Source: Haoranjiania flava (GTDB taxonomy: Bacteria; Bacteroidota; Bacteroidia; Chitinophagales; Chitinophagaceae). Taken from it: a stretch of 64,000 nucleotides of DNA. The notes below the pieces were generated by a model. The model worked only from the letters and a program-made list of their open reading frames with translations, made no database searches and was not told where the DNA came from. The stretch is from contig NZ_JAOTPL010000009.1 of NCBI RefSeq assembly GCF_025631005.1, positions 62,001 to 126,000 on the forward strand, written 5' to 3'. Below are positions 35,289 to 44,666 of this stretch, one piece after another. The stretch's first letter is position 1; each line of letters starts with the position of its first letter. A program made the position numbers and the translations under genes.

Positions 35289-35423
35289 AATAATTTCTTT
35301 TTTAAGATTTTATATTTATTGAAAATCAATGCGCCAACTCAACACATTAATTTTTACCGTTTTTTTTATTCCCAAAAAATATCCCATGTCGCTCAAATTC
35401 GCCGCTTCGCAATACACTCTCCA

Positions 35424-35642
35424 CTACTTGTACCTAAATATGATGCGACCTCTTGACAAGTCGTACGGGCTCATTTCAACGCCAACTTTATCGCCTGTAA
35501 GAATACGGATGTAGTGCATGCGCATCTTACCGGAAATCGTAGCAAGTATCTCGTGTCCGTTTTCGAGTTTTACCCTGAACATTGCATTACTTAATGCTTC
35601 GAGTATTACTCCGTCTTGTTTAATTAAAGGTTGTTTAGCCAT
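35424..35642 (-). CDS. infA: translation initiation factor IF-1
   Basis: 72 residues, a single S1/OB domain: MAKQPLIKQDGVILEALSNA, MFRVKLENGHEILATISGKM, YIRILTGDKVGVEMSPYD, RGRIIFRYK. The frame stays open to 35699, but a -7 box at 35655-35662 places the transcript start below that, so the ATG at 35642 is right and gives the normal length. First gene of the ribosomal unit here; secY and map, which often precede infA, are absent. Confidence 0.97.
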   Translation of the reverse strand: MAKQPLIKQDGVILEALSNAMFRVKLENGHEILATISGKMRMHYIRILTGDKVGVEMSPYDLSRGRIIFRYK

Positions 35643-35654
35643 ATTTTGGGAGCG

Positions 35655-35685
35655 CAAAAGTATACAAAATGTTTGGAAATCTAAA
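35655..35685 (-). promoter_or_regulatory. promoter of the infA-rplQ unit
   Basis: TACTTTTG (35655-35662, minus strand) is an exact -7 box. TTTAG lies at about 35681-35685 at the -33 distance. A gap of 12 bp separates the box from the infA ATG. Confidence 0.6.
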
Positions 35686-35793
35686 ATATTTATCCACATT
35701 TCTGACTTACAAGTGCAAAAAACACCTCAATTGAACTTGAGACAAACCAATTTTAATAAAATTTAACATTTCATTAAAACCTTTATGCAAGCA

Positions 35794-37119
35794 TCAGACC
35801 GGCTTTTGCTTCAGGCTTTTCAGGTATAGAATACCCAGGACACCTGCCAGCAACGAAGTGATGAGGATAGCATATTTAGCCGATTCTATCAGGTGCGCAT
35901 CCGTAAAGGCAAGGTTGCTGATGAATAACGACATGGTGAAACCAACGGCTGCCAGGATGCTTACCCCAAATACGTGCTTGAAATTTGCCTGCTCCGGCAG
36001 GTCTGCAAGTTTGGTTTTTACCATCAGGAAGGTAAAGCCCGTAATGCCGATAATTTTGCCAAACAATAATCCGAAGAATATACCCAGCATTACACCATTG
36101 ATGCCGCCTTCAAAGAAGGAAGCTGACAGGTGCAGGCCTGCATTGGAAAGCGCAAACAAAGGCATGATCAGGAACATTACCCAATGATGCAGGCTGTGCT
36201 CCAGTTTCTGCAATGGCGTTTCTGCAGCAGAGCTTATCTCTTTGACCTGCTCTATTATCTTATGCTGTGCGGGTGTTGTCAGCGGGCCTTCCAGCGGGAT
36301 CTCCTGCTCAAACTTACCGGTCAGCACTTTCAGGTTATTGACATAGCCTTCTTCATCAATTTTAGTACGTGCGGGTATGGTAAAGCCGGCCAGCACGCCT
36401 GCTATGGTTGCATGCACACCCGAGTAAAAGAAAAACAGCCATGCCACTACACCGACTAATCCATACAAGTACGCCCTGCGAATGCCAATCATGTTCATCA
36501 CCACCATGCCAATGAGCAGCAGTACCCCCATGCCCAGGCTCATCCAGGATATTTCTGCAGTGTAGAACAAAGCTATCACCAATACAGCGCCCAGGTCGTC
36601 GGCTACTGCCAGCGCTGAAAGAAATATCTTGAGCGTACCGGGAAGATGCTTGCCTGCCAGGGTAAGCAAAGCTAGTGCAAAGGCAATATCCGTAGCCATC
36701 GGGATTCCCCAGCCTGATGCAGAGGGCCTGCCTGCATTGAAAGCAACATAGATCAGTGCAGGCACTATCATGCCACCCAGCGCCGCACCCATCGGCAGCA
36801 TGGCTTTGCGGAAGCTTGAAAGCTCGCCGGCCATAAATTCCCGCTTTAGCTCCAGGCCTATCACAAAAAAGAATATGGCCATTAAAGCATCATTGATCCA
36901 GATATGCAATGGCTGGTAGAAGGAAAAATCTCCGAGTTTTAAACCGATCTCTGTGTGCCATAAATGCTCATAGGAATCTGCATAGCTGCCGTTTGCCCAG
37001 ATCAAAGCCGCCACTACACTCACCATCAACACCACGCCAACAGAGTAGTCCTTTTTTATGAATGATTTTATGGGGTTCAGGAATTTGTCTATGGGTGAAG
37101 TTATTGGTTGTATCAGCAT
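35794..37119 (-). CDS. nhaA: Na+/H+ antiporter NhaA
   Basis: 441 residues with about 12 membrane helices. Family motifs: LQPLHIWINDALMAIFFFVI-type helix, GLELKREFMAGELS, PMGAALGGMIVPALIY, GWGIPMATDIAFALALL (which holds the transport Asp pair with AVADDLGAVLVIALFY). Exports Na+ in exchange for H+. Longer than the E. coli protein (388) through an insert near 265-310 (ARTKIDEEGYVNNL to SSAAETPLQK). A -7 box lies 10 bp before the start. Confidence 0.95.
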   Translation of the reverse strand: MLIQPITSPIDKFLNPIKSFIKKDYSVGVVLMVSVVAALIWANGSYADSYEHLWHTEIGLKLGDFSFYQPLHIWINDALMAIFFFVIGLELKREFMAGELSSFRKAMLPMGAALGGMIVPALIYVAFNAGRPSASGWGIPMATDIAFALALLTLAGKHLPGTLKIFLSALAVADDLGAVLVIALFYTAEISWMSLGMGVLLLIGMVVMNMIGIRRAYLYGLVGVVAWLFFFYSGVHATIAGVLAGFTIPARTKIDEEGYVNNLKVLTGKFEQEIPLEGPLTTPAQHKIIEQVKEISSAAETPLQKLEHSLHHWVMFLIMPLFALSNAGLHLSASFFEGGINGVMLGIFFGLLFGKIIGITGFTFLMVKTKLADLPEQANFKHVFGVSILAAVGFTMSLFISNLAFTDAHLIESAKYAILITSLLAGVLGILYLKSLKQKPV

Positions 37120-37129
37120 CTTTTTTTTG

Positions 37130-37137
37130 CAAATATA
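37130..37137 (-). promoter_or_regulatory. -7 box for nhaA
   Basis: TATATTTG on the minus strand, 10 nt before the nhaA ATG at 37119. Confidence 0.5.
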
Positions 37138-37220
37138 AAAAAGTAATTTTTTCAGGAAGTTCTATAAGCCTGATTTCTTCAAGTCGGGGTAAGTTATTAT
37201 CTTCAATAAAATTATTTTTT

Positions 37221-37754
37221 ATGCAACAAGCAGTCGCCGTTTTTTGCGGTTCACAGTCAGGCAACAAACCGCAATACGCAACAGACGCCTATACCTTAGG
37301 AAAACTATTGGCAGAGCATAACCTGGCGATAGTTTATGGCGGCGGAAGAGACGGCATCATGGGCGCTGTAGCCAATGGCGCATTGGAAAATGGTGGCAGG
37401 GTCACAGGGATAATCCCAGACATGTTCATTAAAAGTGAAAAGCAGCACGGCTCACTTTCTTCGCTGGAAATAATGCCTGATATGCATTCGCGCAAAAAGA
37501 AAATATATGAAAGCGTAACCACCGTGATAGTGCTTCCCGGCGGCACAGGTACGCTCGACGAATTGTTTGAAACTATTACCTGGAATACGCTCACCATCCA
37601 CGACAAGAAAATCATTGTACTAAACACCCTGGGCTTCTACGATGCATTGATAGCGCATGCCGTGAAAATGGAAGAAGAAGGATTCCTTTACGAACCTGCC
37701 CGCCTGAAGATCTGCGGTAAACCCGAAGAAGTACTGGCAACCATGCTGGGCTAA
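37221..37754 (+). CDS. LOG family (TIGR00730) Rossmann-fold protein
   Basis: 177 residues. Motifs AVFCGSQSGNKPQYATDAYT, VYGGGRDGIMGAVANGAL and the family signature LPGGTGTLDELFETITW. LOG proteins release free cytokinin-type bases from nucleoside monophosphates; many bacterial members have AMP or other nucleotide phosphoribohydrolase activity. Start at 37221 (MQQAVAVFCG) because the frame further up runs antisense through nhaA. Its stop overlaps the stop of pdeM by 1-3 bp, tail to tail. Confidence 0.9.
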   Translation: MQQAVAVFCGSQSGNKPQYATDAYTLGKLLAEHNLAIVYGGGRDGIMGAVANGALENGGRVTGIIPDMFIKSEKQHGSLSSLEIMPDMHSRKKKIYESVTTVIVLPGGTGTLDELFETITWNTLTIHDKKIIVLNTLGFYDALIAHAVKMEEEGFLYEPARLKICGKPEEVLATMLG

Positions 37755-38404
37755 CGCGTGGAAAAAATACTTTTTTCCGTAAAGTAATGAAAACGCACAC
37801 CGGCTTTCTGCTGGTAAGTATTGGTATCCAGCCCGGTGAATGAGCTGTACGCCGGCAGCACCAGGTGACCTGCTGACTCAACAAAACAAGGCAGCCGTAT
37901 GGCCTGGTTAGCCTTCCCCTGGATGTATACGCCAGGATGCACATGGCCTGTAATACAGAATCCATCAGCATTTGCGCAGGTAAAAGCATGTGTAAAATAA
38001 AGATTATCTACCTGTAACCCATCTTCAAACACTTCAATACCCAGGTGTGCATATTGCTTTTGAGAGAGCCTGTCGTGATTGCCTTTGACCAGTATAAACC
38101 TGATGTGCGGGAAATTCTGTTTCCAGTTTTTAAAAACTTCCACATCAGAATTAAAATCATGGTGAAACATATCGCCTACCACGAGGATAGTTTTTGCATT
38201 AAAACTTTCTGTGAGCGATTGCAGCCTGCGGAGGTCGGCGGTTAAAACGCCGGAAGGTATCTGTATACCGTTTTTGCGGAAGTAGGCAGATTTGCCCAAA
38301 TGTGTATCTGAAGCTATCAGCATGCGGTGCTTTTCCCAGAAAGCCACCCGGTGAACCGACAACTGTAAAATTTCTCCGTTGCAATTGATCTCTGTGCTGT
38401 TCAT
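37751..38404 (-). CDS. pdeM: ligase-associated DNA damage response endonuclease PdeM
   Basis: 217 residues, calcineurin-like metallophosphoesterase: LIASDTHLGKSAYF (metal site 1), ILVVGDMFHHDFNS, FILVKGNHDRLS, ITGHVHPGVYI. Members of this type are always found with an ATP-dependent ligase. Here it is the last of four genes; its ATG overlaps the helicase stop (TAATG), which implies translational coupling. Acts as nuclease or phosphodiesterase in end processing, by family. Confidence 0.92.
   Translation of the reverse strand: MNSTEINCNGEILQLSVHRVAFWEKHRMLIASDTHLGKSAYFRKNGIQIPSGVLTADLRRLQSLTESFNAKTILVVGDMFHHDFNSDVEVFKNWKQNFPHIRFILVKGNHDRLSQKQYAHLGIEVFEDGLQVDNLYFTHAFTCANADGFCITGHVHPGVYIQGKANQAIRLPCFVESAGHLVLPAYSSFTGLDTNTYQQKAGVRFHYFTEKSIFSTR
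37760..37778. terminator. possible terminator at the LOG / pdeM junction
   Basis: GGAAAAAA-TAC-TTTTTTCC, a perfect 8-bp stem of mostly A-T pairs, placed just after the LOG stop and inside the last codons of pdeM. Confidence 0.45.
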
Positions 38405-40854
38405 TATTTACTCCGCTTTGCCTCCTGTTGCATACGTGTGATGCGTGTTTCAAGGCTTTCGCTGCTGATGCTTTGCCGCAGGCTGTCCACTTTTATGGGG
38501 AAACTCAGCGGCGTAAAGGCAGTTGCTCTCTTTAATATTATTTTTCCTTTGTTTATGCGTTCAAAGCCGGCTACCAGGCGCGGCTCTTCCATCTGGTGGA
38601 TGAACACTTCGTTGTAAGCCTGCCGCAAAAGTAAATTTTGATTGTCATATTCTTCAAAAACTTTGAAAATAATGCCTGATGAAGCCTGCAGGCTTTTATT
38701 GTTTTTGTATTGATTGTGGTATTTCTGCAATACCAGCCCTGATATCACGGCAATGTCCCTGAATTTCCTGCGTGCCATTTCCGTAGCGTTTACACTCAGG
38801 AAAATATCGTTCATCAGGTTTGCTGAAGAAAGTATGTCGCCGATATTTTCTTCCGTGACGGGTATAGGCTGATCGCTTAACAATTCAAACCCATAATCAT
38901 TCATAGCAATAGAAAAACTGATGGGCATGATCCTGCTGATGCGGTAAGCCACCAGCGCCGAAATGATCTCATGAATGTACCTGCCTTCAAAAGGATATAT
39001 AAACAGGTGGTAGCCTTCCCTGGTATCTATCATTTCCACCAGCAGCTCATTCTCTTTGGGTATGTGTGATGTTTTTTCCTGCCTGTCGAACAATGGTTTC
39101 AGCAGGCGCAATTCTTTCTCGCCGGATGCTGGGTGAGATGCCTCAGTATACTTTTGCCTCAGGAAACGGCTGAGGTTGGAAGACAGCGGCAGCCTGCCGC
39201 CCAGCCAGCTTGGGGTGAGCGCTTTTTTAGATTTGGAGCTGCGCACCAGTACATGCATATCTTTGATCATTACAAACTCCAGCACCCTGCCCGCAAGCAC
39301 AAACGCATCGCCGGGGTTTAGCTTGGCAATAAAATACTCTTCTATCATGCCGATATAGCCGCCCGTCATAAACTTTACTTTCAGCATGGCATCGCTCACA
39401 ATCACGCCTATGTTCATCCTGTGCAGCATGGCAATCCGCCGGCTGGTGACTTTATACAAACCGTCTTCCACAACCACTTTATGAAATTCTTCGTACGCAT
39501 CAAGCGAGCTTCCGCCGTGGGTGATAAAGTTGAGGCACCATTGCCACTCCTGCGGCTCCATTTCTGAAAAAGCGTAAGTTTGCCTTACCTGTTCAAAAAG
39601 TTCATTTTCCCTGAAGCCCTCGCCTACAGCCAGTGTCACCAGGTACTGCACCAGCACATCAAAGGTCAGCAGCATGGGCAACCTGTCTTCTACCACCTGC
39701 TTTTTGGCTGCTTCCTTTAACGCAGCAGCTTCTATCAGTTCAAGGGAATGTGTGGGTAAAAAATAAATCACCGAGGTTTCAAAAGGCGAATGGCCGCTCC
39801 TGCCGGCGCGTTGCAAAAAACGCGCTACGCCTTTGGGAGAGCCGATCTGGATCACAGTATCTACGGGTTTAAAATCCACGCCCAGGTCCAGCGATGAAGT
39901 AGCTATCACCGCTTTAAGCTGGCCTGTCTGCAACATGTCTTCTATCCAGGTGCGTAGTTCCATATCCACCGAGCCGTGATGAATGGCTATCTGCCCGGCC
40001 AGATCGGGGGAAAGGTCAAGCAGGGTCTGGTACCACATTTCAGACTGGCTGCGGGTATTGGTAAAAATCAGCGTGGTGCGGCTTTTGTCAATAATGGGCA
40101 AAACCTTGTAAGCCAGCCTGGTTCCCAAATGTCCTGCCCAGGGAAGCTCTTCTATCTCATCGGGCATAATGGAGATAATGTCTATCTTCTTTTTCGCCTT
40201 TGAATAAATGACTGTTCTCTTCAAACGACTGTAGGGCAACAATACATCCACCGCCTGCTCTATATTGCCAATAGTGGCTGAAATGCCCCATACACGCAGG
40301 TTTGGCGCCACTGACAACAACCGGTTTACCGCCAGTTCGGTAAGCACGCCGCGCTTAGAGCCCAGCAATTCATGCCACTCGTCTACAGCCAAGCATTGCA
40401 GTGATTTAAAAAATGCACTGTTATTTTTTTGTGCAAATAAGAGATGCAGCGTCTCCGGGGTAACAATAAGTACTTCGGGCATATTGCGTGTTTGCCGCTG
40501 GCGCTCATTCACCGGTGTGTCGCCATTGCGCACGCCTACTTCCCAGTCAAGCCCAATTTCGGCAATGGCAGTTGCCATAGCGCGGGCCAGGTCTTTGGAA
40601 AGCGAACGCAAAGGAGTTATCCACAAGAGTTTAAGCCCGGGCTGATAATTTCCGGGATGATTGAGGTAATCAATGATCAGCGCCAGGAACACAGAAAAAG
40701 TTTTACCAAAGCCGGTAGGCGCTATCACCAGGCCGGAATAGCCCTGTGCATATTGCTGCCAGCATTTCGCCTGGAAGTCAAAAGGTTTATTACCAGAAGC
40801 TGCCATCCAATCGGCAATGATGCTGTAGCCCGGTGTTTCAGAAAATTTATTCAC
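38404..40854 (-). CDS. ligase-associated DEXH-box helicase (Lhr-like)
   Basis: 816 residues. Superfamily 2 helicase: Q-motif region, Walker A IAPTGFGKTFS, motif Ia WITPLRSLSKDLA, motif II AVDEWHELLG, motif III ISATIGN, motif V IATSSLDLGVDFK, motif VI QRAGRSGHSPFE. A long Lhr-type C-terminal part with winged-helix and DEAD/H-associated domain follows. Unwinds DNA or RNA-DNA hybrids in the repair cassette. Starts 26 bp after the ligase stop. Confidence 0.94.
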   Translation of the reverse strand: MNKFSETPGYSIIADWMAASGNKPFDFQAKCWQQYAQGYSGLVIAPTGFGKTFSVFLALIIDYLNHPGNYQPGLKLLWITPLRSLSKDLARAMATAIAEIGLDWEVGVRNGDTPVNERQRQTRNMPEVLIVTPETLHLLFAQKNNSAFFKSLQCLAVDEWHELLGSKRGVLTELAVNRLLSVAPNLRVWGISATIGNIEQAVDVLLPYSRLKRTVIYSKAKKKIDIISIMPDEIEELPWAGHLGTRLAYKVLPIIDKSRTTLIFTNTRSQSEMWYQTLLDLSPDLAGQIAIHHGSVDMELRTWIEDMLQTGQLKAVIATSSLDLGVDFKPVDTVIQIGSPKGVARFLQRAGRSGHSPFETSVIYFLPTHSLELIEAAALKEAAKKQVVEDRLPMLLTFDVLVQYLVTLAVGEGFRENELFEQVRQTYAFSEMEPQEWQWCLNFITHGGSSLDAYEEFHKVVVEDGLYKVTSRRIAMLHRMNIGVIVSDAMLKVKFMTGGYIGMIEEYFIAKLNPGDAFVLAGRVLEFVMIKDMHVLVRSSKSKKALTPSWLGGRLPLSSNLSRFLRQKYTEASHPASGEKELRLLKPLFDRQEKTSHIPKENELLVEMIDTREGYHLFIYPFEGRYIHEIISALVAYRISRIMPISFSIAMNDYGFELLSDQPIPVTEENIGDILSSANLMNDIFLSVNATEMARRKFRDIAVISGLVLQKYHNQYKNNKSLQASSGIIFKVFEEYDNQNLLLRQAYNEVFIHQMEEPRLVAGFERINKGKIILKRATAFTPLSFPIKVDSLRQSISSESLETRITRMQQEAKRSK

Positions 40855-40880
40855 GAATAAAAATAATTCTTTTTATCAAA

Positions 40881-42458
40881 TTAAAGCATGGCGCGCATTT
40901 CCTCAATAGTAGTGATGTCTTCTACTTTTTTATCGTGGCGCCAGCGCAGGATGCGCGGAAAACGTACTGCAATGCCTGCTTTATGGCGATTGCTTTCTGC
41001 AATACCTTCAAAACCTATTTCAAAAACCAGCTCGGGTTTTACGGTACGCACAGGACCAAATTTTTCAATGGAATTGTTTTTCACAAATTTATCCACCGCT
41101 TTTATTTCCTGGTCTGTAAGCCCGGAATAGGCTTTGGCAATGGTGACCAGCTTTTCCCCGTCTCGCACCGCGAAAGTGTAATCGGTATAATAATAGCTTC
41201 TTCTGCCGCTGCCCTTCTGTGCATAGATCAGCACGGCATCTATGGAGTAAGGTTCTACCTTCCATTTCCACCAGTCGCCTTTTTTTCTTCCGGTATGATA
41301 GGGCGACGACACATGTTTCAGCATAATACCTTCGCTGTTCATCTCCCTGGAATAACTGCGCATGTCTGTAAGCTCGTCCCAGGAATCGAACCGGACCACA
41401 GGCGATAAGAAAATACTGATGTTGCCAATAAGCGCTTCTACTATTTCTTCCAGCAATTTTCTTCTCTGCGCCAGAGCATGTTCGCGGTAATCTTTACCAT
41501 CGTATTCCAGCAGGTCGTAAGCATAAAAGCCTACCGGCACATCTTCAAGCATTTTCCTGGTAAGCGTTTTCCTGTTGAGCCTTTTCTGAAGATCGTTGAA
41601 AGGCAATACCTGGCTGTCTTTTACCGCAAGTATTTCCCCATCAAGCACTATTCCGTCCGGCAACTTTTCGGCCATTACCGTTATCTCCGGGAACTGTTGT
41701 GTTACCAGCTCTTCCCCGCGCGACCAAATAAAAATTTCTCCTTTTCTCTTAATCAGCTGGCCGCGTATGCCATCCCATTTCCACTCTGCCTGCCAATCTT
41801 CCACAGGCCCTAATTCGTCGGGTGTTTTATCTATGGGGTATGCCAGGCAAAACGGGTAAGGCTTTGAAAAGTCACCTTCTGAATCTTCGCCTACCAGCTC
41901 GCCGAAGCTTATGTCTGAAGGGTGCCAGTTACCCATAATGTTGTGCATGATCTTCGTGGGGCTGGTTTCCGTATATTTTGCAAGGGCATTTACCAGCAGT
42001 TTGTGCGAAACGCCAATGCGGAAGCCGCCGCCGATAAGCTTATTAAAAATAAAACGTTCGGTAAAATCAAGTCCAGACCAGGCTTTCAGCACGTATTCTT
42101 TTTTTTGTTCTTCAGACGCCTCCTGCAAAGCTATTAGTTCGGTGATCCAGGTATGGATAGATTTCCTGATGGAATGCGTAGGCTTGGGCAATATCAGGGA
42201 AAGTGTTTCGCCCAGGTCGCCTACACTGGAATAGCTTTCCAGGAACAACCATTCCGGCAATCCGGTGATCTCCAAAGCCCACGCACGCATGAGCGAAGTT
42301 TTCACCGGCCGCTTAGGCCGCCTGCCCGTGAACAATGCAATCAGCCATACCTTATCCTTATCCGATGCAACTTCAAGATAGCGGACAATAGCATCAATTT
42401 TATCATTGGTTTTATTGCTCGTTTCCAGTTCCTGTATAAGCACAGCAAAGTTTTCCAT
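40881..42458 (-). CDS. ATP-dependent DNA ligase, repair cassette type
   Basis: 525 residues. N-terminal DNA-binding domain (about 1-200), adenylation domain with Lys227 in EWKWDGIRGQL, DGEILAVKD, FYAYDLLEYDG, MNSEGIMLKHVSSPYHTGRK, WWKWKV, then the OB domain with FEIGFEGIAESNRHKAGIAV and FPRILRWR. Seals nicks using ATP, in addition to the NAD+-dependent LigA expected elsewhere. Its ATG overlaps the exonuclease stop (TGATG). Confidence 0.95.
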   Translation of the reverse strand: MENFAVLIQELETSNKTNDKIDAIVRYLEVASDKDKVWLIALFTGRRPKRPVKTSLMRAWALEITGLPEWLFLESYSSVGDLGETLSLILPKPTHSIRKSIHTWITELIALQEASEEQKKEYVLKAWSGLDFTERFIFNKLIGGGFRIGVSHKLLVNALAKYTETSPTKIMHNIMGNWHPSDISFGELVGEDSEGDFSKPYPFCLAYPIDKTPDELGPVEDWQAEWKWDGIRGQLIKRKGEIFIWSRGEELVTQQFPEITVMAEKLPDGIVLDGEILAVKDSQVLPFNDLQKRLNRKTLTRKMLEDVPVGFYAYDLLEYDGKDYREHALAQRRKLLEEIVEALIGNISIFLSPVVRFDSWDELTDMRSYSREMNSEGIMLKHVSSPYHTGRKKGDWWKWKVEPYSIDAVLIYAQKGSGRRSYYYTDYTFAVRDGEKLVTIAKAYSGLTDQEIKAVDKFVKNNSIEKFGPVRTVKPELVFEIGFEGIAESNRHKAGIAVRFPRILRWRHDKKVEDITTIEEMRAML

Positions 42459-43477
42459 CAGTTATCTTCTGTTTTATTTACCGTTTCATCAACCTCTTCA
42501 TTACCGTATTGGGTGGCCACTTCATAAGCCTGTATGCCCTGCTCGTTGAGGTATTTGGCAAAAGTGCTCTGAAAACCATGGGTTACGTACACTGTTTCGG
42601 CCTCTGTGGCTTTTACGCTCTGCAACAAACCGCCCCAGTCTGCATGGTCGCTTACGGCAAAGCCGGCATCAACTGCCTGCCAGCGGCGGCTGCCGCGCAC
42701 CTGCATCCACCCGGAGCAAATGGCAGTAGCGCCGTTGGGTATACGTTTGATGACGTTCGTACCCAGCAAAGCAGATGTGACTATGACCACCTGGTTTTGC
42801 ATCTGCTGCCTGTCTTCCACCTCATGCAAAATTTTGTATGCAGGCAACTCTATACCTGCGCGTTCAATAGCTTTATTCATATTGGCCACAGCGCTGTGCA
42901 CAAAAATATCTGCCACGCCTTCCAGGCCTTTCATGATCCTTTGTGCTTTTCCCAGGCTGTAAGCCACAAAGATGCTGGTCTTGTTGTATTGCTGGTTGAA
43001 TAATATCCACTGCTTTATTTTATCGAAAATCTCTTCCTGCGACAGCCAGTTGTAAATCGGCAGGCCAAAAGTACTTTCCGTTACAAAAGCATGGCACTTA
43101 AGGGGTTCAAAAACTCCGCTGATGCCGTCATTCTCGGTTTTATAATCGCCTGAAACTACCGCCACACACCCCTTGTATTCGAGGCGTACCTGCGCAGAAC
43201 CTACAATATGCCCTGCGGGATGCAATGAAACCCGCACGCCGTTGATGTAGCGGGTTTCCCCGTAATGCATCGTTTCAAAATCATTATCTGTACCAAGCCG
43301 GTATTCCAACACGGGCCTGGTGAACGTATGGCAGAGGTAATGCTTACTGCCGTAGCGCGCATGATCACTGTGGCCGTGAGTGATCACGGCATAATCCACA
43401 GGCTGCCAGGGATCGATATAAAATTTTCCCTGTGGACAATAAATCCCTGTTTTTGTGAATTGTAAGAGTTTATCCAT
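42458..43477 (-). CDS. ligase-associated exonuclease, MBL fold
   Basis: 339 residues. Metallo-beta-lactamase/beta-CASP-like: YCPQGKFYIDPWQPVDYAVI, metal motif THGHSDHARYG, LHPAGHIVGSAQVRLEY, VSGDYKTENDG, ESTFGLPIYNW, VSDHADWGGLL, VYVTHGFQSTFAKYL. Relatives such as SNM1/Artemis act on DNA ends. First gene of the cassette; ends in a one-base overlap with the ligase gene. Confidence 0.93.
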   Translation of the reverse strand: MDKLLQFTKTGIYCPQGKFYIDPWQPVDYAVITHGHSDHARYGSKHYLCHTFTRPVLEYRLGTDNDFETMHYGETRYINGVRVSLHPAGHIVGSAQVRLEYKGCVAVVSGDYKTENDGISGVFEPLKCHAFVTESTFGLPIYNWLSQEEIFDKIKQWILFNQQYNKTSIFVAYSLGKAQRIMKGLEGVADIFVHSAVANMNKAIERAGIELPAYKILHEVEDRQQMQNQVVIVTSALLGTNVIKRIPNGATAICSGWMQVRGSRRWQAVDAGFAVSDHADWGGLLQSVKATEAETVYVTHGFQSTFAKYLNEQGIQAYEVATQYGNEEVDETVNKTEDN

Positions 43478-43652
43478 TAATCGATTTATAGCTAAAAATT
43501 TATTACTGCAACTACTGTGCGAGAATCTTGTTTAGGAAAAATAATTAAAGGCCAACAAGTCTATATGTAAGCATTTAGAATAAATTGGCAGTGAACGTGT
43601 ATGATTGGCGTAGTTTATGTAGCTATGATACTAAAATTAAAACAAAAAACTT

Positions 43653-44162
43653 ATGTCAACTGAAAACTTATCAAACAAAGAAGGAGTAAAAAAACTGAAA
43701 GAACTTGCTGAAAAAGCACGCATTTGCCTGTTTTGCACCAACTTGGATGAACAGCCTGTTTCTACCAGGCCTATGAGCCTCCAGGAGGTAGATGAAGAAG
43801 GCAACCTCTGGTTTATCAGCAGCAAAGAAAGCAATAAGAATTTTGATATCAAAGCAGATAAAAAAGTGCAGCTTTTCTTCTCCAACAACAGTGATTCAGA
43901 GTATCTTTCCGTATATGGCGATGCCTATATTTATACAGACCAGGCCACCATTGACGAAAAATGGTCAGCATTTGCAAAGCCCTGGTTCGATGAAGGCAAA
44001 GAAGATCCGGCAGTAAGCATTATACGCGTGCAGCCTTCAGAATCGTATTATTGGGATACCAAAGCGGGGAAGATGGTAAGCATTTTATCTTTTGCGTTTG
44101 CTGTGATTGCGGGCAAAGAAACCGATAACTCTGACGGCATAGAAGGAAAAATCAAAATATAA
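43653..44162 (+). CDS. pyridoxamine 5'-phosphate oxidase-like (general stress protein 26) family
   Basis: 169 residues. Split-barrel flavin-binding fold: ARICLFCTNLDEQPVSTRPM, LWFISSKESNKNFDI, KKVQLFFSNNSDSEYLSVYG, KPWFDEGKEDPAVSIIRVQP, YYWDTKAGKMVSI. This is the form seen in stress-induced proteins that bind FMN or F420-like flavins rather than the true PdxH. Substrate unknown. Monocistronic, divergent from the exonuclease gene. Confidence 0.88.
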   Translation: MSTENLSNKEGVKKLKELAEKARICLFCTNLDEQPVSTRPMSLQEVDEEGNLWFISSKESNKNFDIKADKKVQLFFSNNSDSEYLSVYGDAYIYTDQATIDEKWSAFAKPWFDEGKEDPAVSIIRVQPSESYYWDTKAGKMVSILSFAFAVIAGKETDNSDGIEGKIKI

Positions 44163-44270
44163 CCCGGTTTACTTTATAGACAATAGCAACAATGCATACG
44201 CCTGCAGGTTTGTGCTGAGCTATAGCAATAGATAAAACAGTAAGATTTTTTAACCTAAAATAGATTAATT

Positions 44271-44504
44271 ATGGATCAACTATTTAATACCAGCCTGGAA
44301 AAAAATGTAGGCACTGCTGATAAAGTGATCAGAGCCACCGTAGCTTCTTCAATGATCGGGGCTGCATGCTCTAAAAAAATATCTACCACGGGCAAAGTAA
44401 TCCTTGCCCTGGGAGCAGCTATGTTACTTGCTACAAGCCTTACAGGCAAATGCCCTGCATACCAGGCGGCAGGCATAGACACACGGAACTATGACGATGA
44501 ATAG
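44271..44504 (+). CDS. DUF2892 small membrane protein
   Basis: 77 residues. Opens with KNVGTADKVIRATVASSMIG, has a second hydrophobic helix (VILALGAAMLLATSLTG) and the conserved CPAYQAAGI after it, matching DUF2892 (often fused to or placed near rhodaneses). Function unknown. Follows the stress-protein gene by 108 bp and ends in a strong terminator. Confidence 0.85.
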   Translation: MDQLFNTSLEKNVGTADKVIRATVASSMIGAACSKKISTTGKVILALGAAMLLATSLTGKCPAYQAAGIDTRNYDDE

Positions 44505-44509
44505 CGAGC

Positions 44510-44544
44510 AGGCTGCCTCAAAAGTCCGAGGCAGCCTCTTTTTT
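44510..44544 (+). terminator. Rho-independent terminator after DUF2892 gene
   Basis: AGGCTGCCTC, 8-nt loop, GAGGCAGCCT: a perfect 10-bp stem with a T run. It opens a longer sequence that recurs after ppiD. Confidence 0.9.
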
Positions 44545-44625
44545 ATTTGGTAATGGAATGAAGAAAGCTTTTGTTTAAGCAATTCTCAACCCTTGCGCTT
44601 AACTTTTGATACATCGTCCCTTTTA
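44510..44625 (+). repeat. terminator-linked duplicated sequence, copy 1
   Basis: The terminator and about 75 bp after it (TTTGGTAATGGAATGAAGAAAG..., TTAAGCAATTCTCAACCC, ATACATCGTCCCTTTT) closely match the sequence after ppiD at 63034-63145. Confidence 0.75.
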
Positions 44626-44666
44626 ATTTTATATTGAACAATTTGTCATTAGACTTACATCGATAT

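Noticed and set aside
40833..41408. 191-codon plus-strand frame opposite the DNA ligase gene
   Set aside because: Antisense shadow. The ligase has all catalytic motifs, and the plus-strand product has none.
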